DNA of 64,000 nucleotides, from assembly GCF_028993555.1 (NCBI RefSeq), contig NZ_CP118611.1, positions 1,482,001 through 1,546,000 of the forward strand, in the 5' to 3' direction. The stretch comes from Ensifer adhaerens (GTDB lineage: Bacteria; Pseudomonadota; Alphaproteobacteria; Rhizobiales; Rhizobiaceae). The notes below the pieces were generated by a model that was not told where the DNA came from, ran no database searches, and saw nothing but the letters and a program-made list of their open reading frames with translations. Position numbers and translations under genes: made by a program. Below, piece by piece: positions 43,775 through 53,038 of the stretch (position 1 is the first letter of the stretch; each line of letters opens with the position of its first letter).

Positions 43775-44743
43775 TTAGGGACGCGCGAGCAGCACGGTCA
43801 TGCCAGGCTCGAGGCTCGTGGGCATATCCGCTTCCAATCTAACGCGGAAGCTATTGAGGTCGTGGTCTCCGACAGCTCGCGCCGCTCGCCATGTCGCGAA
43901 TTCGCCCAATGGCCGAAGCTCCGTCACATGTGCGGGGACAGACAGCCCGGTCGGCGTCGTGAGCGTCACGGGGGTACCGACCGTCATGCCGCGGAGATCG
44001 TCCTCACGCACAGTGAAGGCGAACCACGACCGGTCATCGACGTCCATCATAACGACAGGTTTTCCCGGCCCGATGATCTCTCCAAGTTCGGCGACGCGGA
44101 TGTTGATCGTGCCATCCGCTGGCGCGACGAGCCTAGTCTTGTCGAGCTTGGCTTGAATACTGGCCACCGTTGCCTCGGCAAGTGCCACCCTGGCATCTGC
44201 GAGCGCCCGCTCTTCAACGGTAGGACCCGCATTGGCTGCCTCTGCCTGTGCGCGTTTGACCTCCAGATCTGCCTCGCCCTTGGCGAGAGAGGCAGCGGCT
44301 TCGTCGGCCTTTTGCCGACTTGCAAAGTTTTGGGCCGCAAGTGCGGTCGCCCGGTCGTTCTCCTGTCGTGCAAGGAAAAGGTTTGCCTCGGCCGTGCGCA
44401 CAGCCTCCTCGGCAATGTCGACCTGTTCGCGCCTGACGCCGGAATAGATCCGGTCGCGCTCTGCCTTCGCGCTCGCGGCCGCCGCCCTCGCCTCTCCGAC
44501 AAGCGCTGACAGATCGGGATTGTCCAACACCGCGATTATGTCTCCTTTGCGTACCTTCTGACCGGGTCTTACGGCAACACTGGTGAGCCGGCCGGATATC
44601 TCGGGAGCGATACGGATTTCCGTACGCCTGACCATGCCGGCGATAGCGTCCCTGTCCGCGGCCGCGGCAAACGAGGCGGCCGATGCCGAAACGGCCAAGG
44701 CGGTCGCTGCAATGAACAGCAGGAACATGGATCTAGCGTTCAT
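43775..44743 (-). CDS. HlyD-family periplasmic adaptor
   Basis: A periplasmic adaptor (membrane fusion) protein of 322 residues with an N-terminal signal or anchor (MNARSMFLLFIAATALAVSA). The biotinyl-lipoyl halves are RIAPEISGRLTSVAVRPGQ with GDIIAVLDNP and LVAPADGTINIRVAELGEII. The coiled-coil hairpin (about residues 75-190) is rich in Ala, Glu and Arg, and a beta-barrel follows. The start at 44743 has GGAGGGG upstream and overlaps the end of the permease gene by 11 bases. It is the last gene of the efflux operon. Confidence 0.88.
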   Translation of the reverse strand: MNARSMFLLFIAATALAVSASAASFAAAADRDAIAGMVRRTEIRIAPEISGRLTSVAVRPGQKVRKGDIIAVLDNPDLSALVGEARAAAASAKAERDRIYSGVRREQVDIAEEAVRTAEANLFLARQENDRATALAAQNFASRQKADEAAASLAKGEADLEVKRAQAEAANAGPTVEERALADARVALAEATVASIQAKLDKTRLVAPADGTINIRVAELGEIIGPGKPVVMMDVDDRSWFAFTVREDDLRGMTVGTPVTLTTPTGLSVPAHVTELRPLGEFATWRAARAVGDHDLNSFRVRLEADMPTSLEPGMTVLLARP

Positions 44744-47075
44744 TGACGCCCCTCCGTGAAGTGACGAACCGAGCGGAAATCATGGCCAGGGCGGCGTAAA
44801 TGAATGCCAGCACCCAGAGCCGCGCCCAGTCCTTGAAAACATCGCCGAAGGCGGCCCCCATCTGGTTTACACGAACCAGCGCATCGATCCCGGACGTGCT
44901 TGGAAGGGCATAGCTCGCCGCCCGCAACGCCGGCGGGATCGCCTCCGGTGGCCAGGCGACGCCCACAAGGAAAAACAGCGGCAGGCTGATCGCGATGAAG
45001 AGCAGGACGGCGGTCTCTCGGCGCTTGAACCAGCTACCCGCAAACTGACCCAGGAAGCTGACCGAGAGAATGAAGGGAACAGCGAGCACGAAAAGGTCCA
45101 GCACCCGATCCGTTGCGGAAAATCCGTAGACCCTTGGCAGGACAACGAGAAAGAACATGTAGGCTGGCAAAGCCAGCAGAAGATGCGCAAGCGCCTGGCC
45201 GAGAACCGATTTTACTGCACTGCGGCTTCGCCGCGCCTCATGCCCGCCGCGTTCGAACGTACCCCCGCCGATCGTCGCCGTGCCCATCAACAGCGTCTGC
45301 TGCAGGATCAGGACGAAGGCAGCCGGCACGATGTAGCTGCCGTAGCCGCCCGTCGGATTGAACAGCGGCTGGTTGATAATCTCGACCGGAGAACTGGCGG
45401 ACAAAGCTGCCCGATAGCGGCTGCCTTCGGCGCGCGCTCTTTGCGTGGAGAGGTCGGAGCGAACCGAGCCGACAGACTCTTGAATGCCCTGAAGCGTCCG
45501 GCTGTAAAGGAGAAAGTATGTGGAGTCGACAAAGGCCGGCAGGCGCGCCGTCGCCCCCTTCATGATCTCACGCTCGGTACCGGCAGGAATATTCAGGATA
45601 CCGAACACCTGCCGTCGGGCGAGTGCCATCTGCGCTTCTGCAAGGGTCGTTGGGCGGGCTGCAACCTCCAGCCCTTCGTGTGCATCCAGGGCCTGGACGA
45701 TGGCGAGGCTGATGTCTGAATGGTCGTCGTCGACGACAGCGACCGGAACGTTCCGGATGAGCTGGCCGACATAGGGCTGGGGATAAAACAGACCATAGAT
45801 GATCGGGCCAAGAACGATGAGGCCGAAGGCTCCGCGGTCGCGCAGGACGCGACCATATTCGTCGGCGAGCGCGCGGGCGACGCTGATCGGGCCTGATCGT
45901 CGTGGCTCGGTCGCCTCCTCAGCGGTGGGGACGGGCCTATTCTCGATCGAGCGCAACCGTATCCATGAGAGCAGGAAATAGAGTGCTGCGAGGGCACCAA
46001 GTGCCAGGAAGGGTGTGATCGAATCCTGCGCAGGCACGCCGCGAGCCGCCTGATCGAACAGGATCTGGATGTACCAACGCAGCGGCAACAGCATCCCCCA
46101 ACTTTGGGCGAAGGTATTCATGGCCAGGATAGGGAAGCCCACGCCGGCATAGCCGAAGGCGGGAGAGCAAAAGATACCGGTCAGGCTCAGTCCGGACGCG
46201 AGGTTTCTCATGAGCAGCTGAAAGAGAGCACCGACCGAGAGATAGGCAATGATGAGAAGGCATGCAGCCGCCGCGACCAGGATCGGATTGCCGCGGAACG
46301 GGATCTCGTAGAGACCGTGAATGATGCCGAGCACGACGGCCATCATCAGCAGGAAGATCGCGAAATACGGTAGCAACTTGCCGACGAGAGCCGTGAGGCT
46401 GCTGCCGCCCGCCGTGGCAAGCCATTCGCTCATGCTGCGCGATCCGAATTCCGATCCGACAGCATATCCGCCGGCGATCGCGACTACGACATGAAGCACC
46501 GTCGGCAAAATGGCGCGAAGCAGAAACTGCGCATAGTTCAGGGCTGGATTGGTCAGGACATATTGCTCGACGACGAGCGGGCCCGGCCTGAAACCCGGAC
46601 TTGTCGCGCCGCGTGGCAGGTCGGCGATCGCCGCCGAAATCGCCGACTGCAGGGAGGTCGACGCGACGTTCCCGGGAGTGAAATACTGCTTGTTGAAGAA
46701 CACCACGATCTGTGGCCGCCGCCCGGCCAAGATGTCACGCTCGAGATCCTTGGGAATATAGACGGCAGCAATCGCCTCACCGGACCGCACCGCGTGCATT
46801 GCGCCGCCAAGATCAAGGGATCGCCTGTCGACGTTGACCCCGGGAGCGGCACTGATTGCCTGCACGAAGGTCATCGAGGTCCTCGACCGATCCTGATCGA
46901 CCACATCGACGTGAAGATTGCGGATGACCGCGTTTCCGAAAGTGGCTGCAAGCAGCGAGAAAGCCAGAAGCGGGATGCCCACCACCAGAAGCAGAGCCAC
47001 CTTGTCCCGCCAGATCCACAGGACTTCCCGGGCGGCAACCGCGACAAGCCCGTAAGGTTGAACGGTCGGCGTCAC
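44733..47075 (-). CDS. Double ABC-2-type transporter permease (fused halves)
   Basis: An inner-membrane protein of 780 residues made of two ABC-2 membrane units in tandem. Unit 1 (about residues 1-375) starts LLLVVGIPLLAFSLLAATFG with a large periplasmic loop. Unit 2 (about residues 400-780) starts with ALADEYGRVLRDRGAFGLIV and VLGPIIYGLFYPQPYVGQLI. Each unit has a cluster of helices after the loop. Such permeases, like YhhJ-type proteins, usually work with an ATPase to export drugs or polymers, but no ATPase gene is present here. The start is a GTG at 47075 that overlaps the upstream adaptor stop. Adaptors on both sides suggest a tripartite exporter. Confidence 0.87.
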   Translation of the reverse strand: MTPTVQPYGLVAVAAREVLWIWRDKVALLLVVGIPLLAFSLLAATFGNAVIRNLHVDVVDQDRSRTSMTFVQAISAAPGVNVDRRSLDLGGAMHAVRSGEAIAAVYIPKDLERDILAGRRPQIVVFFNKQYFTPGNVASTSLQSAISAAIADLPRGATSPGFRPGPLVVEQYVLTNPALNYAQFLLRAILPTVLHVVVAIAGGYAVGSEFGSRSMSEWLATAGGSSLTALVGKLLPYFAIFLLMMAVVLGIIHGLYEIPFRGNPILVAAAACLLIIAYLSVGALFQLLMRNLASGLSLTGIFCSPAFGYAGVGFPILAMNTFAQSWGMLLPLRWYIQILFDQAARGVPAQDSITPFLALGALAALYFLLSWIRLRSIENRPVPTAEEATEPRRSGPISVARALADEYGRVLRDRGAFGLIVLGPIIYGLFYPQPYVGQLIRNVPVAVVDDDHSDISLAIVQALDAHEGLEVAARPTTLAEAQMALARRQVFGILNIPAGTEREIMKGATARLPAFVDSTYFLLYSRTLQGIQESVGSVRSDLSTQRARAEGSRYRAALSASSPVEIINQPLFNPTGGYGSYIVPAAFVLILQQTLLMGTATIGGGTFERGGHEARRSRSAVKSVLGQALAHLLLALPAYMFFLVVLPRVYGFSATDRVLDLFVLAVPFILSVSFLGQFAGSWFKRRETAVLLFIAISLPLFFLVGVAWPPEAIPPALRAASYALPSTSGIDALVRVNQMGAAFGDVFKDWARLWVLAFIYAALAMISARFVTSRRGVNER

Positions 47076-48286
47076 CGCACGTCCGCCCAGTCGGCATAGG
47101 CGCTCATGCCCGGCCTCAGTGTGGCGATCTTTTCAACGGGATAGGCCCGAACTTCGAAGGTTCTGAGGTCGAAATCACCGGTCGCCCGCGTTGCGCGCCA
47201 GCCGGCATACTCGCCGCGCGTCGCAATCGTGTGCACCTCGACTTCCACGGGGGTATCACCGAGCGCTGGAATTTTCACCTGGAAATGGTCGCCCACCTTC
47301 AGGCCTTTCACGAGATCCTCACGAAGGTCGAAGCGCACCCAGATATCGGAAAGATCGACGAGCGAGAGCAGAGGCACCCCAGGCGAGACATACTCCCCCG
47401 GTTCGGTGGCAATCTGATAAACCTGCCCGGCGACAGGCGCGGTCACGGTCAATTCCGCGACCTGTGCTTTCAAGGTCGCGATTGCGGCCTCCGCCTTCGC
47501 CACGGCTGCCGTCGCGACGCCGCGCTCCTCTGTCGTATAGCCGGCCACGGCCTCCTCGTAGGCGAGTTTGGCCTGCTCGTGCGACCGTTTGGCGACATCG
47601 AGATTGGCCGTTGCCTGGTCGAGGTTCTGGACCGACGCGTGTTCGCCTTTGGTCAGCTGCAGAGTGCGATCATAGGTCTGCTGCGCCAACGTCAGGCTTG
47701 CCTCGCTGGCCGCGACCGCAGCCTTGCGTTGCGCGATCACCTCCGCCCTTGTGCCGACTTCGATACGGTTGAGGTCGGCCAACGCCACGGCGCGAGCGGC
47801 TTCGGCCTCCTGCAGCTTCATCAGCAATTCGGGATTGCTGATCGAGGCAAGCGTCTGTCCAGCCTTGATATCTTCGCCGCGTGAAACCGGTCGCTCGCCG
47901 ATGCGTCCGTCCACCCGGGCGGCGATATCGATGCGGGTCGCATCCGCCTCTCCCTGCACCAGCAACGGCTGCGGCTGGACGAGGTACCAGAGAGACAACC
48001 CGACAATCGCCAGCGTGGACCCCGCGACGATGAACGCGGCAGCGATTGGCGGCTTTCGGCTCAGACCGGACACGGCCGCATTGGAAGAGACACTTTCTGG
48101 GTCGTCGGACCCATCGAGCTGGATGTTCGGACCTGCTACCTCGTCTCGCTCCGTCGTCTTCTCCCTCGCGCTGTTTGCGCCGTCGGAACTCCGGTCAGTT
48201 TCGGGAACACCGTTGCTTGCGCTGCGTGACGTCTCTACCACTGCACCGTCTCCACTTCGGCTTGCCCGCAGCTCCAAGCACGGCAT
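47072..48286 (-). CDS. HlyD-family secretion adaptor with cytoplasmic tail
   Basis: A membrane-anchored adaptor of about 404 residues. The first 75-80 residues are polar and acidic (TDRSSDGANSAREKTTERDE) and likely cytoplasmic. One transmembrane helix follows (PPIAAAFIVAGSTLAIVGLS). Next come the lipoyl part (IDIAARVDGRIGERPVSRGE), a long coiled coil, and AGQVYQIATEPGEYVSPGVP. The C-terminal LRPGMSAYADWADVR is typical. The ATG at 48286 follows AGGG; an in-frame ATG at 48388 is also possible. It is the first gene of the efflux operon. The transported compound is unknown. Confidence 0.85.
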   Translation of the reverse strand: MPCLELRASRSGDGAVVETSRSASNGVPETDRSSDGANSAREKTTERDEVAGPNIQLDGSDDPESVSSNAAVSGLSRKPPIAAAFIVAGSTLAIVGLSLWYLVQPQPLLVQGEADATRIDIAARVDGRIGERPVSRGEDIKAGQTLASISNPELLMKLQEAEAARAVALADLNRIEVGTRAEVIAQRKAAVAASEASLTLAQQTYDRTLQLTKGEHASVQNLDQATANLDVAKRSHEQAKLAYEEAVAGYTTEERGVATAAVAKAEAAIATLKAQVAELTVTAPVAGQVYQIATEPGEYVSPGVPLLSLVDLSDIWVRFDLREDLVKGLKVGDHFQVKIPALGDTPVEVEVHTIATRGEYAGWRATRATGDFDLRTFEVRAYPVEKIATLRPGMSAYADWADVR

Positions 48287-48595
48287 AGCCCTGCTTTGTC
48301 CGCTCTGGGCCTGCTTCTTGAACAAAACTGGCCGCCGAGAACTCTGCCCGAGAAGCAAATGGTGCCCGCGCGACGTCGGAGACGTCAACAGGAAAAACCG
48401 GCCAAGCGCCGATCACGTGCATGCGCCGCAGAAATGGAGAAAGCGATGATTTCTGCGGCGTCGAACTCACTGGGGATCTCTTTTCTTGGTCTCCTGACCG
48501 CTTCGCGCGAACGGACCTTTTGCCGTCGACACGATAGACGTCGTGCCGTCACCGCTCGGCAATGCGGTTGCGGGTTCGCATGGGCGCATCGCCGC
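48287..48595. other. 309-base stretch between two minus-strand genes
   Basis: The region separates the adaptor operon from the LysR gene and should hold the promoter of the adaptor operon. I see no convincing gene, terminator or palindrome in it. Confidence 0.4.
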
Positions 48596-49546
48596 CTAGA
48601 CGCCCCACACCACGGCCTGTTCGTGTCGATGGATGAGGTGCTGAAGCTGGTCGAAGCTGTGGCGAATATGTTGCGAGAATTTTTCGATGGCCGGGGTATG
48701 CGCCGAGGTTCCACGCCTCAGCAGCCCAAGAGCGCGTTCCGGGTGTGGGACGGAAACCGGAAGTGCCGTGATCGACTTTTCGTTGCGCAGCGCAAAGACG
48801 ACACTGTGCGGAAGCACCGTCAAGGCGTCGATACCCTTCAGATAGTTGACGAGGCTCATCAGTGAGCCGCCCGTGTACCGTATCTTGATCTCGGTCGCCC
48901 CGAAGGAGAGCAGCAGGCTGTGAAGATCCGCAAGCAGCGGGCTTCCCGGCGGCGGCGCCACCCAGGGATATTCGAGAAGCTGTGACGGCTGCGGCCGTCG
49001 CTTCAACAGAAGCGGATGCGTGACCCGGCAGGCGACCACGTTTCGACCGGGAAGCACCTTCTGGAACGCCAGGCCCGATCCCTCCTCAAGGATATCGAGC
49101 GGACAGATAGCAAGATCGATCTGATCACCCTTCAGCTGAGCGCGCAGATCGGCCATGTAGCCGTAGCTCTGATCAATCCTGACGTCAGGGTTTTGTGCCT
49201 GGAAGGCGGCGATCATCGGCGCAATCAAGGCGTCCATGAAAAATGGCGTGCCGCCGACACGCACGAGACCACTCTTGCCGAGGCGAAAGCTCTCGATCGT
49301 ATCGGATGCCTTGCGCGAGGCCGACAGCATGACCTGGCCATGGTCGGCGAGCGCGCGCCCGAGCGGCGTCGGTTGCAGCGGCCGTCGCCCTTTGACGAAA
49401 AGCGGTTCGCCCAGGCGCTTTTCGAGCATGGCAATGGTGCGCGAGATCGCCGGCTGCGACAGCCCGAGCAGCGCGGCCCCTTCGGTGACGCCGCCTGCCT
49501 TCACCACAGCAGCGAGATGAACAAGATGGCGTTCGTCTATCTTCAT
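48596..49546 (-). CDS. LysR-family transcriptional regulator
   Basis: A regulator of 316 residues. The N-terminal helix-turn-helix is at about residues 19-40 (GVTEGAALLGLSQPAISRTI) and the following LEKRLGEPLFVKGRRPLQPT is standard for LysR. The effector domain spans residues 90-300. It is divergent from the dioxygenase gene with a 92-base gap that holds a good dyad (49551-49584). It probably activates the aromatic operon in response to a pathway compound such as hydroxyquinol or a precursor (inference). Confidence 0.9.
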   Translation of the reverse strand: MKIDERHLVHLAAVVKAGGVTEGAALLGLSQPAISRTIAMLEKRLGEPLFVKGRRPLQPTPLGRALADHGQVMLSASRKASDTIESFRLGKSGLVRVGGTPFFMDALIAPMIAAFQAQNPDVRIDQSYGYMADLRAQLKGDQIDLAICPLDILEEGSGLAFQKVLPGRNVVACRVTHPLLLKRRPQPSQLLEYPWVAPPPGSPLLADLHSLLLSFGATEIKIRYTGGSLMSLVNYLKGIDALTVLPHSVVFALRNEKSITALPVSVPHPERALGLLRRGTSAHTPAIEKFSQHIRHSFDQLQHLIHRHEQAVVWGV

Positions 49547-49550
49547 AACA

Positions 49551-49584
49551 ATTGATTATATTAACTCGGAGTAAAATCATCAAT
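49551..49584. promoter_or_regulatory. LysR-type operator dyad
   Basis: The arms ATTGATTATATTA (49551-49563) and TAAAATCATCAAT (49572-49584) are 11/13 complementary with an 8-base spacer. The site lies just upstream of the LysR start and 55 bases before the first dioxygenase gene, the usual place for a LysR protein to bind. Confidence 0.6.
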
Positions 49585-49638
49585 CGCGCCTGACGCCTGT
49601 GTTAGCTTTCATTTCAGCCAAGTGTCTGGAGGAGTGCG

Positions 49639-50511
49639 ATGCGGGGCGCGACGGTTTCGAATCCCAAGGAAGCAGCCTTTACCGAGGCTTTCGCACAGCG
49701 AATTTCGAAAGCCGACGACAGCTCGCTGTCGGAGGTGCTGCGCACGGTCGTCACCCATCTCCACGGGCTTATCAGGGAATTACGCCCCAGCGCAGCCGAC
49801 TGGCGCAAGATGATCGAGTTCCTGACCGAGGTTGGCCACACAACGGACGACCGGCGGCAGGAATGGGGCCTGCTGTTCGACCTGCTTGGCGCTTCGGCAC
49901 TGGTCGACGAGATCAATTCCCGCCGGCCGAAGCAGGCAACACCCAATACGGTGCGCGGACCGTTCTTTCGCGCTGACACGCCACCGCGCGCATCCGGCAG
50001 CAACATCTCACTCGACGGCGTCGGCGAGCGGCTGGCGGTTTTCGGGCAATTGCTCGACCTCGATGGCCATCCGCTCAAGGGCGCGGAGGTCACGACCTGG
50101 CAGGCAAATGCCGCCGGTTTCTACGAGAACCAGCAGCCGGATCTGCAGCCGGAATTCAATCTGCGCGGCACCTTCAAAACAGACCAGGAGGGGCGGTTCG
50201 ACTACCTGACGGTTCGCCCCGCCGGCTACAGCGTTCCGGAAGACGGGCCGGTGGGCAAGCTGCTTGGCCAGGCGGGGTGCTCGCTCCGGCGCCCGGCCCA
50301 TCTGCATTTCATCGTCACCGCTCCAGGTTTCCAGACAATCACGACGCACATCTACGACGGCAGCGATCCGCATATCGACGAGGACGCGATCTTCGGCGTC
50401 AAGCCTGAACTGGTGCACGAATTCAAATGCTCTGACATCGGCGGCAAGCCCGGCTGGCGTCTGGACTTCAAGTTCCTGATGGCGAGAGCAAGGGAAGGAT
50501 CTGCGTCGTGA
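49639..50511 (+). CDS. Intradiol ring-cleavage dioxygenase, hydroxyquinol/catechol 1,2-dioxygenase type
   Basis: An Fe(III) dioxygenase of 290 residues that cleaves an aromatic ring between two hydroxyls. Iron ligands are visible as Tyr in AAGFYENQQPDLQPEFNLRG and PAGYSVPEDGPVG, and two His in RRPAHLHFIVTAPGFQ. The N-terminal helical domain (ILE-like GLIRELRPSAADWRKMIEFL) is the dimer region of hydroxyquinol 1,2-dioxygenases. It is related to the second dioxygenase at 58174 but clearly divergent, so their substrates may differ. GGAGGAG precedes the ATG at 49639. The next gene overlaps by 4 bases. Confidence 0.93.
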   Translation: MRGATVSNPKEAAFTEAFAQRISKADDSSLSEVLRTVVTHLHGLIRELRPSAADWRKMIEFLTEVGHTTDDRRQEWGLLFDLLGASALVDEINSRRPKQATPNTVRGPFFRADTPPRASGSNISLDGVGERLAVFGQLLDLDGHPLKGAEVTTWQANAAGFYENQQPDLQPEFNLRGTFKTDQEGRFDYLTVRPAGYSVPEDGPVGKLLGQAGCSLRRPAHLHFIVTAPGFQTITTHIYDGSDPHIDEDAIFGVKPELVHEFKCSDIGGKPGWRLDFKFLMARAREGSAS

Positions 50512-51569
50512 GGAACAATTTCACCTATCAGGGCAGCGCGGCGCACATCGTCTTTGGCGAGGGCAAGAGCCAGGAGGCCGGCGGCTGGGTCGAAAAGCTT
50601 GGGTGCAGTCGAGCGCTGGTGCTTTCGACACCGCACCAACAGGCAGACGCGGAAGCGCTGGCGGAGCGGCTTGGGCCACTCGCCGTAGGCGTCTTTGCCG
50701 GCGCGGTGATGCACACGCCGGTCGACGTCACGGCAAAAGCGATGGCAGCGGTCAAGCAAGGTGGCGCCGACTGCGTCGTCTCGCTTGGCGGCGGCTCCAC
50801 CACCGGGCTCGGCAAGGCGATCGCCTATCGAACCGATCTGCCCCAAGTCGTTATCCCGACCACCTACGCCGGATCGGAAGTAACGCCGATCCTCGGACAG
50901 ACCGAAGGCGGCCGAAAGACGACCGTCAGGCATCCTTCGATCCTCCCGGAAGTGGTGATCTACGATCCGGATCTGACGCTCGGACTGCCAGTCGGCATGA
51001 GCGTGACGAGTGCGCTCAACGCCATGGCCCATGCGGTCGAAGCGCTCTATGCGCAGGATCGCAACCCCATCTCTTCGCTGATGGCGAAAGAGGCCTTGTC
51101 AGCCTTCAAGACGAGCCTGCCGCGGATCATCGAGGCGCCGCGCGATGGCGAAGTGCGGGCCGAGGCGCTGTACGGCGCCTGGCTCTCGGGCACCGTGCTC
51201 GGCGCGGTCGGCATGGCACTGCATCACAAGATTTGCCACACGCTTGGCGGCACCTTCGACACGCCGCACGCGGAAACGCACGCGATCATGCTGCCCCACA
51301 CGGCGTCCTACAACGCCATCGCCGTACCCGACTTGCTTGAACCCGTGGCCCGGACCTTCGGCGGATCGGTCGGCGGCGGATTGTGGGATTTCGCAAGGTC
51401 GCTCGGCGCGCCGCTTGCCCTGAAAGACCTCGGCCTTTCAGAGGCCGATCTCGACCGGGCCGCCGCGATTGCGACCGAAAACCCTTATTGGAATCCGCGC
51501 CCGATCGACCGCCGGTCCATTCGTGCGCTGCTGCAGGATGCCTGGGAGGGCAACCGGCCGACGAACTGA
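50508..51569 (+). CDS. Maleylacetate reductase
   Basis: An iron-type alcohol dehydrogenase family enzyme of 353 residues that reduces maleylacetate, the product of hydroxyquinol cleavage, to 3-oxoadipate with NAD(P)H. Signatures are VSLGGGSTTGLGKAIAYRTD (nucleotide site), PTTYAGSEVTPILGQTEGGR and MALHHKICHTLGGTFDTPHA, where the last matches the maleylacetate reductase subgroup rather than Fe-alcohol dehydrogenases. It starts at a GTG overlapping the dioxygenase stop, so it is coupled to it. Confidence 0.94.
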   Translation: MRNNFTYQGSAAHIVFGEGKSQEAGGWVEKLGCSRALVLSTPHQQADAEALAERLGPLAVGVFAGAVMHTPVDVTAKAMAAVKQGGADCVVSLGGGSTTGLGKAIAYRTDLPQVVIPTTYAGSEVTPILGQTEGGRKTTVRHPSILPEVVIYDPDLTLGLPVGMSVTSALNAMAHAVEALYAQDRNPISSLMAKEALSAFKTSLPRIIEAPRDGEVRAEALYGAWLSGTVLGAVGMALHHKICHTLGGTFDTPHAETHAIMLPHTASYNAIAVPDLLEPVARTFGGSVGGGLWDFARSLGAPLALKDLGLSEADLDRAAAIATENPYWNPRPIDRRSIRALLQDAWEGNRPTN

Positions 51570-51608
51570 AACCACCCTTCGGGAGGAAGGGCATTGGGAG
51601 GAGGAACC

Positions 51609-52889
51609 ATGCTGACGAGACGCGATTTTCTGAAGACGACAGCCGCAGGTGGCGCGGTCGCCTTTTCATCCGGACTTTCGATGCCGGCGATTGCCAAGGA
51701 CACGGCGATCAAGCTTGGCTATGTCAGCCCGCAAACCGGGCCCCTTGCTGCCTTCGGCGAAGCCGACAAGTTCGTGATCGATACCTTCCTGGCGACAACC
51801 AGGGCCAAGGGCCAGAACTTCGAGGTTGTGGTCAAGGACAGCCAGTCGAACCCGAACCGGGCGGCCGAGGTTGCCAAGCAGTTGATCGTCGACGACGAGG
51901 TCAACCTGGTCCTCGTCGCCTCGACCCCGGAAACGACGAACCCGGTCGCAACCACCTGCGAGGCCGAACAGATGCCTTGCATTTCGACGGTTGCGCCGTG
52001 GCAGCCCTGGTTCATCGGCCAACAGGGTAATCCCGGCGATCCCGCCTCCTGGAAGCCGTTCGACTATGCCTATCACTTCTTCTGGGGCCTGGAGGACGTC
52101 ATCGCGGTGTTCACCAATATGTGGGCCCAGGTGGAAACGAACCACAAGGTCGGCGGCCTCTTCCCCAATGACGGCGACGGTAATGCCTGGGGTGACAGCA
52201 CCGTAGGTTTTCCGCCGGTGCTTGAGAAGCTGGGCTACGGGCTCACCGATCCCGGCCGCTACCAGAACATGACCGACGATTTCTCGGCGCAGATCAACGC
52301 GTTCAAATCCGGTGGATGCGAGATCGTGACCGGCGTGGTCATCCCTCCGGATTTCACGACCTTCTGGAACCAGGCCAAGCAGCAGGGTTTCGTGCCGAAG
52401 GTCGCCTCGATCGGCAAGGCGCTGCTCTTCCCGCAGGCGGTCGAAGCGCTGGGAAAGGCGGGGCACAATCTTTCGTCCGAAGTCTGGTGGTCGCCGAGCC
52501 ACCCCTTCGCCTCGTCGCTGACCGGCGAGACTTCAGCTCAAGTCGCCGAAGCCTTCACCAAGGCGACCGGCCGGCCCTGGACCCAGCCGATCGGCTTTGC
52601 CCACGCCCTCTTCGAACTGGCAGTCGACGCCGTTACGCGGGCCGACGACCCGTCGGATGGCGATGCGCTCGCCCAGGCGATTGCCGCCACCAAACTCGAC
52701 ACGCTCGTCGGCCCGGTTGCCTGGGACGGCAAGGGACTGCCGCCATTTGCCGCCCGAAACATTGCCAAGACACCGCTCGTCGGCGGCCAGTGGCGGCTGA
52801 AGGACAGCGGCGGCTACGACCTCGTCATTACCGACAACAAGACGGCGCCGAACATCCCCGTGGGCGGGAAGATGGAAGCGATCGCCTAG
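51609..52889 (+). CDS. Tat-exported ABC transporter substrate-binding protein (Liv type)
   Basis: A periplasmic receptor of 426 residues. The N-terminus MLTRRDFLKTTAAGGAVAFS is a twin-arginine signal, cut near MPAIA-KDTA. The receptor fold begins AIKLGYVSPQTGPLAAFGEA, the LivK-like start, and contains VVVKDSQSNPNRAAEVAKQL and NLVLVASTPETTNPVATTCE. It belongs to the aromatic-acid or amide group of Liv receptors, with extra aromatic residues that may fit an aromatic ligand (inference). The start at 51609 follows GGAGGAACC. Its transporter genes follow. Confidence 0.92.
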   Translation: MLTRRDFLKTTAAGGAVAFSSGLSMPAIAKDTAIKLGYVSPQTGPLAAFGEADKFVIDTFLATTRAKGQNFEVVVKDSQSNPNRAAEVAKQLIVDDEVNLVLVASTPETTNPVATTCEAEQMPCISTVAPWQPWFIGQQGNPGDPASWKPFDYAYHFFWGLEDVIAVFTNMWAQVETNHKVGGLFPNDGDGNAWGDSTVGFPPVLEKLGYGLTDPGRYQNMTDDFSAQINAFKSGGCEIVTGVVIPPDFTTFWNQAKQQGFVPKVASIGKALLFPQAVEALGKAGHNLSSEVWWSPSHPFASSLTGETSAQVAEAFTKATGRPWTQPIGFAHALFELAVDAVTRADDPSDGDALAQAIAATKLDTLVGPVAWDGKGLPPFAARNIAKTPLVGGQWRLKDSGGYDLVITDNKTAPNIPVGGKMEAIA

Positions 52890-53038
52890 ATCACGATGGC
52901 CTTGGACTGGATCGGCCCAGATCCATAACGTGATCGATTTGAATACGTTAGAGCGGGATGTTGCGGAGAAGCGCAAACACCACCCCATCCCGCTCTTCGA
53001 AATGGATAACGCAGCAGCGTGACCGAGGAGGGTCAGGC

